From: Mya arenaria
Lineage: Eukaryota > Mollusca > Bivalvia > Myida > Myidae
NCBI RefSeq assembly: GCF_026914265.1
Contig: NC_069124.1
Coordinates: forward strand, 69,984,402-70,048,401
Reading direction: 5' to 3'
Length of the DNA stretch: 64,000 nucleotides
This document shows positions 12,690 to 24,900 of the stretch, one piece after another (the first letter of the stretch is position 1; each line of letters starts with the position of its first letter). The notes under the pieces are model-generated. The model ran no database searches. It saw only the letters and a list, made by a program, of their open reading frames with translations, and had not been told where the DNA came from. A program made the translations under genes and the position numbers.

Positions 12690-14127
12690 ATCGTTAATTA
12701 ATAGATTTTGCTATTTGAATTTGGCAGCCAGTTACTAGTCCAGAATCTTCTTACTACTTAAAAATTGTCTTTTCGTTTAATTCTAATCTGTTTACATTAA
12801 ATAAAGTTTAAACAAACTCTTAATAACATTATAAATCACGGTCCGTTATGTCCCAAAATATCCCAGAATATGGTCAGTTATGACAAGTTTGTATTGTCCA
12901 TGGACTGTAATGTCCGTAATTCCTATAATTCAACATCCTAATAAACTATATTCAACATCCTAATAAACTATATGAAATTTAAGTTTTGGGGATAATTGAA
13001 TTCAGAAATCATTGATTTTCATCACATTCAAGGATCAGTATGAACTTTTATCTGTAAGAAACTAATATTTAATGATTTCCTCATTTGCAGGAGAATAAAA
13101 AGCTTGTTCTTTTACCTGTAAAATTTCCCAATATACTTATATAGGCATATTCGTGACGCATATTTTCAAAAAATGTCTAGGGACTTTTTCAAAAATGGGC
13201 AGAAAAAGCCCTGCAAGTCATAGCAACCTGGCACAAAAATGTCGAGGCCTTTTAAAAGATTTTGGTTAAGTCATATTTAAGAAAATATGGGACAAGGAAT
13301 AATTGATATGAAGTTTAGGATTTAACAATGTGGAGAGCTTCACCTTGTTTCTAAGAAAGAAATCTACTTTCATATTCAACACCGACACAACAGAGCCAAT
13401 GAACTACATGTACAACACCAGGAGTTTAGACCCAAAGCCTCGGGGAACCTACCGTTCAGATCAAAGTATTATATTGCGAGTAATACCATCACAATGTTTA
13501 AATAAATCATTATATGGCTAGTATATTTTCCAAATAAGCAGATGACAATTTTGTTTTCTTTTGCAGCTGACATTTGATACTCGGGAGCAATATAATCATG
13601 TCCGAAAACACTTGTTATATTTCAATATATTAATTTATATCTAAAAGCAAATTTACAGCATTTTCGGGGTGCTTTTTTATTTGATAATTGTTGTTTAATA
13701 AAACATTTATGGCATAATCCGACGTGTATTGTATTTAATTGTCGTACTCCTAATATGTTCTGCTCCTTTTAGTTTTTCTGAAGCAGACAACAGTTTCACC
13801 GAAAGCAGGGTTACAAACCACTATTTTTCCTCGATTTTGTAACCAGTTGTCATTCATTGCTATTCAGAAGAACCGACCTGTGAATCAATTGACCGATTGT
13901 TAAGCGCTTTGTTAGCGTTAACAGCATAAGTAACCCTATCGTTTTAACTATTAATTATTTTGATACAACTCTGAAAAATTCATGGACACAATGATGATCT
14001 GGTATTGGTCCACAAGTTATCACTTTACCTACATACATAATAAATATAATCCATAGAAAATCAATTAATATGCTTTGGTATTGATCTGCATCTTAATATA
14101 ATAATATTTAACGTGGCAAGGCAAATG

Positions 14128-14181
<54 letters not shown>

Positions 14182-16484
14182 ATTATTATTATTAACGAGA
14201 TTCAAGTATGTATATACTTATAATATATCCAGAAAAATACAAAACATACTGTAAATAAAAAAAAACACTGTTGTTATAATTTTCCAATAATCTTAACTCA
14301 TTATAAAAAGAAAATCATAGATCATTGTAAAAAAATAGATTATAACAGAAGTCTATATATGAAAATATGTTACGATCTTCCCTGTTATATAACAATACAA
14401 ACCTCTGGCTTTGCACCCCTCAGCGGTCGACAATGCATGTGGTGGCTGTGCGCGATCGAAATTGTATTGCCATAGCATAAGGGCGCTTCTTTCAGGTAAA
14501 TTACATTACTTAGTCGAATTTGGTAATGTTGTTTCACCAGAATATCAACATATCTTCGAGAAAGTACCGTAACGTTTGACCAAATCAAGTAAGAGCGTAC
14601 TGGTTATCATGACTGACTACATAGCGTTATGAATATAGTTATGAAATTAATCATGCTAAGATTAGGGAACGGAGAACAACGTTATTTTCTGGCACTCTTT
14701 AAAGCGGAAGTTTTATTTCATTACCATGAAGCTAGCATCATGTAGAAAGCATAACTTATTTTAATATAAGAATTTGTTGTTTCATTTTAACATTAACTTA
14801 AAAATCTTTATCATAGTCTTTCTTAGTTTTCTATTTAATCGATTACATAAATTAATTTGATTTAATCTTATTTAATTTAATTTAATTTTTATATAATTGT
14901 TTGATTTTAATTCTTAATTGGATTCAAATAATATTTTGATAAATTTTAACTCATGTCACCTTTTACAAGTTTCGAGACAAGTGTTTTAGCTGTGCTTCTT
15001 TTATTTAAATATATCAGCCCATCATGAAATATCATGAAATATTTCATCGTTTTAAGTTATAACGATGACGTTAACAACGTTGTTCACTTTTACAAAAGTC
15101 TGAACAATCGGCAAACCTTTTTCATTTATCAACGTCCAGATTTTTTGTTGAAGAATCTACTTGTTGCACCCGTGTATAACATGTTTCACACTGAAACAAT
15201 GGTTGAAGTAGCAAAAAGGGTTTAATGTAAATATATGGCAACGTATAGGTTTTTAAAACTTGAGCCAATACACAAGCGGCTCCAGTTTTCGTCTCCTTTA
15301 ATTTTGTTGGTGAAATGTATTCCTTTATACTAATAGTATTAAAACAGAACAGCCTATGGTAATCATGCATATATCTGGACTTGGCTGATCTGTTGACATA
15401 GTGACGCGACGTCTCCAATTTAAAATTAATTTCGTAAATCCGTTGGATAATGCACTGAGCAATGCTTTTCATTCGATATTTTAATAAATCCACTAAAACC
15501 ACAAGAAATAGAACTGATCAAGGATTTTATCCTATCCGTTTTTATGCGTAGGGCATACCACAACCACAGGGGTTTTTGCCAATAGTTTGCTCCAGTGGCG
15601 GGATTTTGAGCAACACAATTTGCAACTTGTCTAAAGCCCATAGGGGTGCACCCAACAGCACTTGGATTATGCTGCCGAATAATGTCATACGACAATACAG
15701 AATAACAGGTGTAAGGTACATGTGTTGTTTGTCTTGCTTTGATTTGTTCTGTTATTTCAATTATTTTGGCAATCCGTCATATTACTGAGCACTTCACCTT
15801 TTAAGTTTTTATCCGACTTCAGTGCAATGGCTAAAAACGGAAGCATTTGAATGATTGCCATTTTAAATACTTTTATTGATTAAAGTTTTAATGAATGCCT
15901 ATTTGACATTTTTGACTTCTCAATGAATTTACCGTATCAATATCAACGTCAAACTAGTCGCTAAATTCAGACGTAATATTCAATCCATAAATATAGAAGA
16001 TGGCCCTTAATTCCATGGACAGATAAATTATAAATAATATTTAAAAATAGTAAATTCATAATAATATCCCATAGGTTGTTTATGTGAAACAGTGTTTTTC
16101 ATCTCATGTCTATAAAGCATAGAGTACAATATATTTATACATATGCGAATCTTTGTCTACATACATTTGGTCAGAAATTTTATCAAATGTATTATGTCTC
16201 AATTTTATATGTACAACGAGTTGAGCGTTTGTTACTCCTCATCATTATTATTACTGGTGTTGGTCATTCCGTCGGTATCCACCAACACTCTGCCTGTACT
16301 CATGTGTTCCTGATGCAAATAATTACAGTACCAACGTGAGCCCCTCCTGTGCCCTAGCCAGGGCCGCGTTTCAATAAAATAAATTATCGGGTAAAGCTAG
16401 AATGTAAGCGATATACCAGTGTACGCCAAAACGGACTTACGCCTAGAAAATTACGATCTTACGTCTTACGTTCCTTATTGGAAC
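12690..16484. other. Intergenic region upstream of YTHDC2
   Basis: AT-rich sequence with no exon I can support. It should hold the YTHDC2 promoter, since that gene starts at 12658 on the minus strand. No clear TATA box or CpG-island-like stretch can be pointed to. Direct repeats of 'ttcaacatcctaataaacta' occur near 12930-12970. Open frames of 60-126 codons between 14385 and 15790 overlap on opposite strands and resemble nothing known. Confidence 0.55.
14128..14195. repeat. (ATT)n microsatellite
   Basis: About 22 near-perfect ATT units with one TAA interruption, followed by unique AT-rich sequence. Confidence 0.95.
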
Positions 16485-17848
16485 AGGTCTCAGGGGAAGA
16501 ACCCCTCTATTTTTTGTCTTGATCAAACGGGACTCAGGGGAAGAACCCCTCTATTTTCTGCCTTGATCAAACGGGACTCAGTGGAGGAACCCCTCTATTT
16601 TCTGCCTTGATCAAACGGGACTCAGTGGAAGAACCCCTCTATTTTTTGTCTTGATCAAACGGGACTCAGGGAAAGAACCCCTCTATTTTCTGCCTTGATC
16701 AAACGGGACTCAGTGGAAGAACCCCTCTATTTTCTGCCTTGATCAAACGGGACTCAGTGGAAGAACCCCTCTATTTTCTGCCTTGATCAAACGGGACTCA
16801 GTGGAAGAACCCCTCTATTTATTGCCTTGATCAAACGGGACTCAGTGGAAGAACCCCTCTATTTTCTGCCTTGATCAAACGGGACTCAGGGAAAGAACCC
16901 CTCTATTTTCTGCCTTGATCAAACGGGACTCAGTGGAAGAACCCCTCTATTTTCTGCCTTGATCAAACGGGACTCAGTGGAGGAACCCCTCTATTTTCTG
17001 CCTTGATCAAACGGGACTCAGTGGAGGAGCCCCTCTATTTTCTGCCTTGATCAAACGGGACTCAGTGGAAGAACCCCTCTATTTTCTGCCTTGATCAAAC
17101 GGGACTCAGTGGAAGAACCCCTCTATTTTCTGCCTTGATCAAACGGGACTCAGTGGAAGAACCCCTCTATTTTCTGCCTTGATCAAACGGGACTCAGTGG
17201 AAGAACCCCTCTATTTTCTGCCTTGATCAAACGGGACTCAGTGGAAGAACCCCTCTATTTTCTGCCTTGATCAAACGGGACTCAGGGGAAGAACCCCTCT
17301 ATTTTCTGCCTTGATCAAACGGGACTCAGTGGAGGAGCCCCTCTATTTTCTGCCTTGATCAAACGGGACTCAGTGGAAGAACCCCTCTATTTTCTGCCTT
17401 GATCAAACGGGACTCAGTGGAAGAACCCCTCTATTTTCTGCCTTGATCAAACGGGACTCAGTGGAAGAACCCCTCTATTTTCTGCCTTGATCAAACGGGA
17501 CTCAGTGAAGTAGCCCCTCTATTTTCTGTCTTGATCAAACGGGACTCAGTGAAGGAGCCCCTCTATTTTCTGTCTTGATCAAACGGGACTCAGTGAAGGA
17601 GCCCCTCTATTTTCTGTCTTGATCAAACGGGACTCAGTGAAGGAGCCCCTCTATTTTTTGTCTTGATCAAACGGGACTCAGTGAAGGAGCCCCTCTATTT
17701 TCTGTCTTGATCAAACGGGACTCAGGGAAAGAACCCCTCTATTTTCTGCCTTGATCAAACGGGACTCAGTGGAGGAACCCCTCTATTTTCTGCCTTGATC
17801 AAACGGGACTCAGTGGAAGAACCACTCTATTTCTACCCTGATCAAATC
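16485..17848. repeat. 44-bp satellite, about 31 copies in exact register
   Basis: Each unit runs 'gggactcagtggaagaaccc' + 'ctctattttctgccttgatc' + 'aaac'. Starts fall every 44 bp without any indel from 16529 to 17805, with a partial first unit at 16485 and a diverged last unit. Variants differ at a few fixed sites: ggaag/ggagg/gaagg, aaccc/agccc and tgcc/tgtc. They are clustered; for example, five 'gaagga/tagcccc' units lie together at about 17497-17720. The unit contains the palindrome TTGATCAA. Since 44 is not a multiple of 3 and units abut without spacers, it is neither coding nor CRISPR. Confidence 0.97.
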
Positions 17849-17849
17849 A

Positions 17850-18922
17850 TGTAGATGGCAAATATCATGAACTATGCGTTCTCGGTCCCTTCTGTTTTTC
17901 AAGAATATATATTTAAATAGAAAAAAATAGTCTCAGAATGGATGTCACATTTTATTTGTAATAAAATTCGAACAAATGTCCAACTTGTCATATAAGCCTC
18001 GTTGTTATTAAGTAAATCCAATATGAATGAAAATCGTCGAGTGAATTAACTTACTGAACCGGTGTTATTGTTTTCACTTGCCATACAAACAATAAAAATC
18101 AATTTTAATTGGAAAAACTGAATCATACAACAATCGTATCGGTTGTAGATCCTATGTCGGTTTTCTTGTTAAAAACAAAACATTCAATGCAAATCAGCCT
18201 TTATTTCAGATTTTCGAAAGTTATACTGATCTAAAGTTTATCAAATTCGAAAGCTTATTCACGATAAGAACTAAAGAAAGTTGATTAATTTTGTTTAATT
18301 TGGCTTTAACTGAATGCTATATAGGGATCTTGTAGTTACCGCACGTGTGTAGTGCGGTGATAATGCACCGTGCAGTATTTATGCAGGAGATTCCATAGCT
18401 GGAGTTAGTCTTTTCACTTATTGTTCTTTGTAAGTACGATATAAACAATTTTATGTATATTTTGCATGAGTGCACGGTTTACGCGATTAAACATGTTCAA
18501 CTCGCTGTTTCGTTTATGGTAAAGGGAGTTTTAATTCAAGTAAACAAATTGCAACCATGAGGATGTTTGTTCGAATGTCGCCTTTTATTCTTTAGAACTA
18601 CTAGTAAAGTATTAACAAACTGCATGCATGCCGCTGTCGTTTAATGGTACCAGACAGTATCGAAGGTGACAACGGACATATTCAGTTGTATATTAAATGT
18701 ATGATATACGAGATAGTTTTGCATTGATCAGCCAGAATATCGTTCCCTCCCCGCTGATGAAGGCTGCAATATCTGACGGTTTTCTTGGATATACAAGATC
18801 TTTCCTTTTCAGCTAAAGAGAGATGAGCTCCTCATCAGAGAACAATTGGTTTAGTATTGAGTACCGCTCAAAACTGATACTCATGCAATGTAACTGTAGT
18901 AGTAATGCCTGGTTAGTTGCAG
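17850..18922. promoter_or_regulatory. Upstream region of the villin-like gene
   Basis: About 1 kb between the 44-bp satellite and the first ATG of the villin-like gene. A short imperfect hairpin, 'ccgcacgtgtgtagtgcgg', lies near 18339. Acceptor-like sites ('ccttttcag' near 18812 and 'gttagttgcag' just before the ATG at 18923) suggest that 5' untranslated exons lie upstream. No core promoter motif is clear enough to call, so this is a placement, not a mapped promoter. Confidence 0.3.
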
Positions 18923-21900
18923 ATGTTTCCCGACCCCGTGATGAACTTTTTGCACCTGCTGGCGAACTTGGACGCGTACCAGGCGTGCCTCGAGTACCGG
19001 GAGGAGGAGTCCCCGGCTAGTGGGCGCCACTCCCACAGGGGCCGACACTCCAGGACCGTTGTCCGCTTTTCACCTGAAAAACCACAGACGCCCACATCAA
19101 CACCAGGTTAGTTTAACATTTTGGAGAGTAAATGTATTTTATAATAAGGTACCGGTGAGGGGTCCAGGATTTGATATTAGTGATGTCGCGCATATGCGGG
19201 AACAGAACATAGGTTCCAACTTGTCTTGGTGTGAATGTATGGGGGTTCTCCCCGAGACAATGTTGGCTTATTTTAGTTCTAGCTTATTAACATTTAACGT
19301 TCACCTGCAAAATCTTTGGGGCGAACACCGAGTGGAAGCCCCCCCCCCCCACACACACACACACACGGTCTGTCAGTTGGTACCTGTATATGCAATCCCA
19401 GTGTATACATGGCATAGTGTGTGTTCACTAAACTGGATATTAGGAATTTGAAATCGGAAATAAGCATCGTCCTTAAAACATCATGTGTTTCAACTGTTTT
19501 TAGGATGATAAACATGTCAGATTTTTTATTCTCACGCATGTACAGCGCTTATGCGGGTGACTCCGGGTTGGATCCCGACCGGGTCGCACGGTGACGCTGA
19601 CAGCACGTTAAAAGAGATGTCCAAAATACTTCCTTGCCATTAGAGACGACCATGTGCTGTGCACATTGATCGATTTTTTCCACATTACATGTACATATAT
19701 TTATATATACACATATATTTGTCCTCACCGCTTCTACCCATTTTAATTAAGTTCCCATGTCGCCTCATCTAATTCAGGACATTTATATTGTACTAGTTTA
19801 TTAAAACTTTAATTTATAGTATTTAGATAATCGACTTCAATTAACCATTTATAATATAAATATTTATTGTGTGGATTTTGGGAAAGGGATTAAGAGACCT
19901 TGTATTTAAAGCAAATATGGACATTCATTTTTAAAGGCTGTTGCCTTCAGTGAAATATCGACTGTGGATGGTTTCTAGCTATCCATATATAGAACTTGTT
20001 AATGATTTAGACTAGTCACTATTTGGCTTCGCGAGGTAATACAAATTTGCTTAAGACTTTAGCAATGTGCCAGGCCATGTCGTTTCTCTGAGTATGTTGT
20101 GATAAGTTCATAATATGTTCATTCATCCAAATGTTTGACTTTTGATTTAGAATTACCATCGCGTATTTACCTACAGCCTTATCACTGTAAGAACCCTTTA
20201 TGTCTTCTTCAAGGACAACCCACAAGCATGGATGCCGGTTCTACCGTAGGCAATTCATTTTTGTTAAGGTTACACTCGATTAAAAGATATTAGCGATATT
20301 TTGGCGCATTTTAACTGGGAAATTGTGGCCACGTAGCTGTTAATTGAAACCGCTTTTATAAAGGCTAATATGTTTGTAACTCGACACAAATCATCTGTTT
20401 TGTTTTGTTTCGACGATTAAAGTCAAATGAGTACAATACAAAAATGGTTTAAAACTGAAAAAAATATGTAAGCATCTGTCAGATGTAAACCTAAATTGTG
20501 CCCTCTGAGGATGGGATATACGATATCACGAGATGATCGCTCTAGCAGGCAACCTATACCACAATGCAGTATAGAGTATACATCATCCAACAAGGATCTA
20601 TCGTTATTGCTCATATTATTTTGTTTTTAATCATTAAGTGAATTTGAAGTTTGTTTATTTATTAAGAATGATACAATATTGATAATCGCAAATACTAATA
20701 AGCCGCGCCCAACCTGCCGACTTAATCTTCTCGAAGACCATAAAAACACGAACAATTAATTATACCTCGACCCGTTTGTCTTCATCTATGTGTAAGCTTA
20801 TAGTATACAGGTCGTATGCTTGTTCGTGTTCAGTTAGTCTTGTTGTCCCTTATATGATTAAACGGATTAATTATAAATGGTTCAACAGGTGCGCGTTCGA
20901 AAGTAAACCGGCTGATACAAAATACCTGAAATTAGCACACTAAATTTAACCCCTCCTTTAATCCCCAACATTCTTAAGTTTGGGGAGATGTGTACGAACA
21001 GTGTCTTAATACCTAGTACAGGAAAATGCTGAACACGTTGACTTCGCGTTTGCTACTATATTGATTCGTTTGAAGTGCCCCTAGATAACAAATTCGGCTA
21101 TTCAAGGTTCGATCTTAAAGCAAATCATTTCAAAAACATGCCTTAAATTGCTTCAATTATCGTTATCGAAGGCGCAATTGTATATGTTAGTAAGATCGTA
21201 ATGAAGACATTCCGCTATACAAGTGCCATAAAAGTGCCTTATATAATAAATTTGAATATAATTTAATGTGAAAGCGTTCGCCAATTTCTTGAGGAGTGAG
21301 TTTGTATGGTTAAGAAGCCGTGTTTATTAAAAAGTTAATGTGTGTCAACAGCTCAACTAGAAATAACAAGCAAAATCGTGGGTGAATTTAAGTATTTGGA
21401 CAAGTGTTAAAGTGATTCATAGAGCAAAGCAAGATTGATTTTCCACAGAGACTTTATAAATGGAACTATCAATATAGTTATATAGCGGCAGTAATAATAG
21501 AAGAAACAGATGAGATTAGACTGGACATAAACAGGATTAAATACCTGTTGAATGTCAGCAAAACGTGTTTTAAAATTTAGTTATTAACACTTTATTGACG
21601 ATACAGTGCAGATTTGAAGATGTATACTGTTCTAGGTTGAAGGAAAGTGAAAAGGAAATATTGTGCAGAAATTAAAATACTTACTAAGATAGATGTACAT
21701 GCTGTGGAGAATTTAAAAGTTTGGGACAATGAAGAGACCTAAATCAGGAATGCGGACCTTCAGGCCCATGAGTGCTCTTAGTAAGTGTTCTAAGTAAATA
21801 GTTACTGTTTATTTTTGTTTTAATCAACCATTCTATCGGCATTAGGCAATGACTTTGCAATAGCTTTCTAAATGAATCGGAATCTGTTCGGCGACCCGGG

Positions 21901-24900
21901 CCTGACGGGAACATAAACGTTCTTTTTGTTTTTATTTTAGAATTATGCATGCGTGTGAAACAAAATGAAACAATTGGTCGTAATCAGATTGAAATAGTTC
22001 GTGTGTTATTACACAAAGTTCAACTCTTCTAAAACACTCCTTACTATTAATCTTCCTGCTTGTATATTACTAATTCCAACCGAATGTTGGTTGTACGCCG
22101 CAGCAAACGGTCACTTCGTCCGAGACTTAAACAAATACATATCACGGCATTGATACCGAACGTAGACATTTTCCTTTCGTCAGAGATGATTGTAGTAAGG
22201 CCAAAGAGTCGATAAATATTGATACATGCAGATTTAAAATGACAATATCAGAAGGACCTTCTATGCAAAATAAAAATTTCATTATTCATCTTGAAATTGA
22301 TATGCAAGAACTATATATTGAATTCATCTTCTATTTGTGTCGTAGTTGTCCTAGCAATACACGGTACTCATGACAGCCTGCTAAACAACCGTTCCGTGCC
22401 AGTCTCCGTATAATAGACCATCATCTTTTATTGATATCATAATGAGTTGTTTGATTAATGATGTTCAGCCATGATGTTCAAGTCGCTATTCTACATTATG
22501 GTGAATGTATTTTCTCATAAATAGTAGTGTTAAGGCAAAATATACTTCCCATATGAAGTTGTATCGTACATTATGAATCGGCTATAAGTTTGAGAAGGCT
22601 TATACTTAAAGCAATTTATCAAAAACAAGCTTTCGATGATATTTGTTTAGTAGATTACAGGGAATTAGAGGACTTCAAAATGTTGGTATGTAAGACGTTC
22701 GGATAAGTTATCTGTTGTCCTTTACGGCGGACTAAGATATATAAACTTTTACATCAGTATTTACAAACTTCAGCATATACGGTCATGGCTTTACTTTGAT
22801 ATGGCTGTAATTACGAATATATTTCATACTTATTTTATTCTTACACAGAGGAATATCCCGATTTTTGTATGTATCTCATGGTATTTAATTGATGCCCGTC
22901 CCAAAGACGTATCAGCCGGAGCCAAAGGTTGCGTCTGTGAACGCACCTAGTATGAACATTGTATTGTAATATTTCGTTAACGTTTTACCTTAAACGGGTT
23001 ATATACCCCTCCAATTCTGGGTACACATGGACTTGCATTCCGTTCTATGTTATTTTAATAGTGTCTAGAACTAATTTTGGAGACGCGCTTTGTATTTCAA
23101 ATTTGTATCCTTCTCTGCCAATAACCTCTAACCCTTTCTTCAAAGTGCTTATATAAACATTGGTTTAGATTTGTGCTGTTGAAATTCGAGAACTGTTAAT
23201 TGAAAACATTGAAAACTGAAAGAGGGTTTGCCTTTCTCATGCGACCTTATAATTATGTTTCAAAAGGCAGTATAGGTGTCTTTTGACACTAGGATTTATA
23301 CAATGAAGCTTTTGAAAAATAGCAAATATTGATGTTGCATGGGATTTATTATGTTATTCAGAGATTGCTCATAAATAACGTTTCATAATCATGGGAATTC
23401 TATACGTGTTTTACTGTTTTTCACGACCTCGGTCATTGCATGGTTCTACAATACAACTATCATGACCACAGTGATAAAGGGACTTTTGACCAAGTCATTT
23501 ACAATGTACTGAGTCCAATGTATGTACAATGTATCTTTTACATATTCATATATACCATTGCGAAGTATTATCCCTTGTGTTAGTTTGTTACAATGTTTGC
23601 CATCTTTGTGTGTAAACAAACGACCCTCTTTAAACACAAGAGGTCCTCTCCCATAAAATTATAGTGTCATCAAAAGTCAGACTGTCACTGTCTATGTGGG
23701 TGCCTTGATCAATTGTAAGTATTCGTCTTCATTGCATTTTTTTCTGTTGAATCTCTTGTAATGAAATTACAAAACGTTTTGTTCATCGCTTTATAAACGT
23801 GATAACAATGTACACATTTTGTCACAACTAATGATTATAATTATGTATTCTCTTTCAGATTTTTTTTCGTTGAGCTTTACAACGGTTAGCTAAAAGTTAA
23901 CATAGTCGACGCATTTAATCATTTTTTATTTGTTGTTGTTGTTGTTGTTCTTCTTCTTCTTCTTCTTCTTCTTCTTCTCCTCCTCCTCCTCCTTCTTCTT
24001 CTTCTTCTTCTTCTTCTTCGTCTTCGTCTTCTTCGTCTTCGTCTTCTTCTTCTTCTTCTTCTTCTTCTTCTTCTTCTTCTTCTTCTTCTTCTTCTTCTTC
24101 TTCTTCTTCTTCTTCCTAGTCTTCTTCTTCCTAGTCTTCTTTTCCTTAGTCTTCTTCTTCTTCTTAGTCTTCTTCTACTTCTTTCATGAGCCGTGATATT
24201 TGTCTATCAATGCCATTGGGGGTTGCGTGTTCTGCAATTTTTGTCCTCTTTTTCATGAATTCATTTTATATATTTAATAATAGTACGTTTTCGACCTACT
24301 GTTTATGTATTTAATTATGTACGTATACGTGTGCTATATAAGTAAAGACGGTGAGCCACCTGCTATAAGGTATTACGCAGTCACTGTATATATACTAGAG
24401 TGATTGTCTGAAAATAAAAGACCCCTTGAAAGGTTATCATGCCCATCACATAATGTGGGGCTTTGTGGGTAAACCAGGCAAGAAATCATTAATCATATAT
24501 GACATTGAAACTTTAAGTAATTCTTTTGTTAATTGATCAAATTGAGTCGTGTGTTTTGATGGAACGAATGTAGTATTTCTATATGGAATTTATAGCATTT
24601 TTCCATTAGCTCTGCTTAAGTATTAAATTTTAATAGCAGAAATTCGATACTTGTAGATTAAGTGATGGATAGATATGTCAATTAAATGCTAGTGGTATTG
24701 TTAGGCTATAAATATTTAAATACGAAAAGAAATTTATTTATACAAATGGAAATAGCAAACTTTGTATCGTATGGAAGTGAAATGAAACATTAATTTCTGG
24801 TGAATAGTTTTCTCAAGGAAAGGAAATCAGTGTAAAATTGGAACTTTATACGTTATGTACAATAAAATGTGGAAATTAAAGAAAAGGAAAACAAAGGGTA

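Noticed and set aside
15122-15502. 126-codon minus-strand frame
   Set aside because: AT-rich, no known similarity, overlaps other frames on both strands; chance is sufficient.
16485-17848. CRISPR-like array
   Set aside because: The 44-bp units abut with no spacers, and the surrounding genes are animal genes with introns. It is a satellite.
18823-19020. Upstream ATG frame (MSSSSENNWFS...) overlapping the first villin-like exon
   Set aside because: Wrong frame relative to exon 2 and reaches a stop at 19018-19020. At most an upstream open frame in the 5' leader.
23930-24196. Phe-rich 88-codon open frame
   Set aside because: It is only the translation of the CTT repeat; no coding support.
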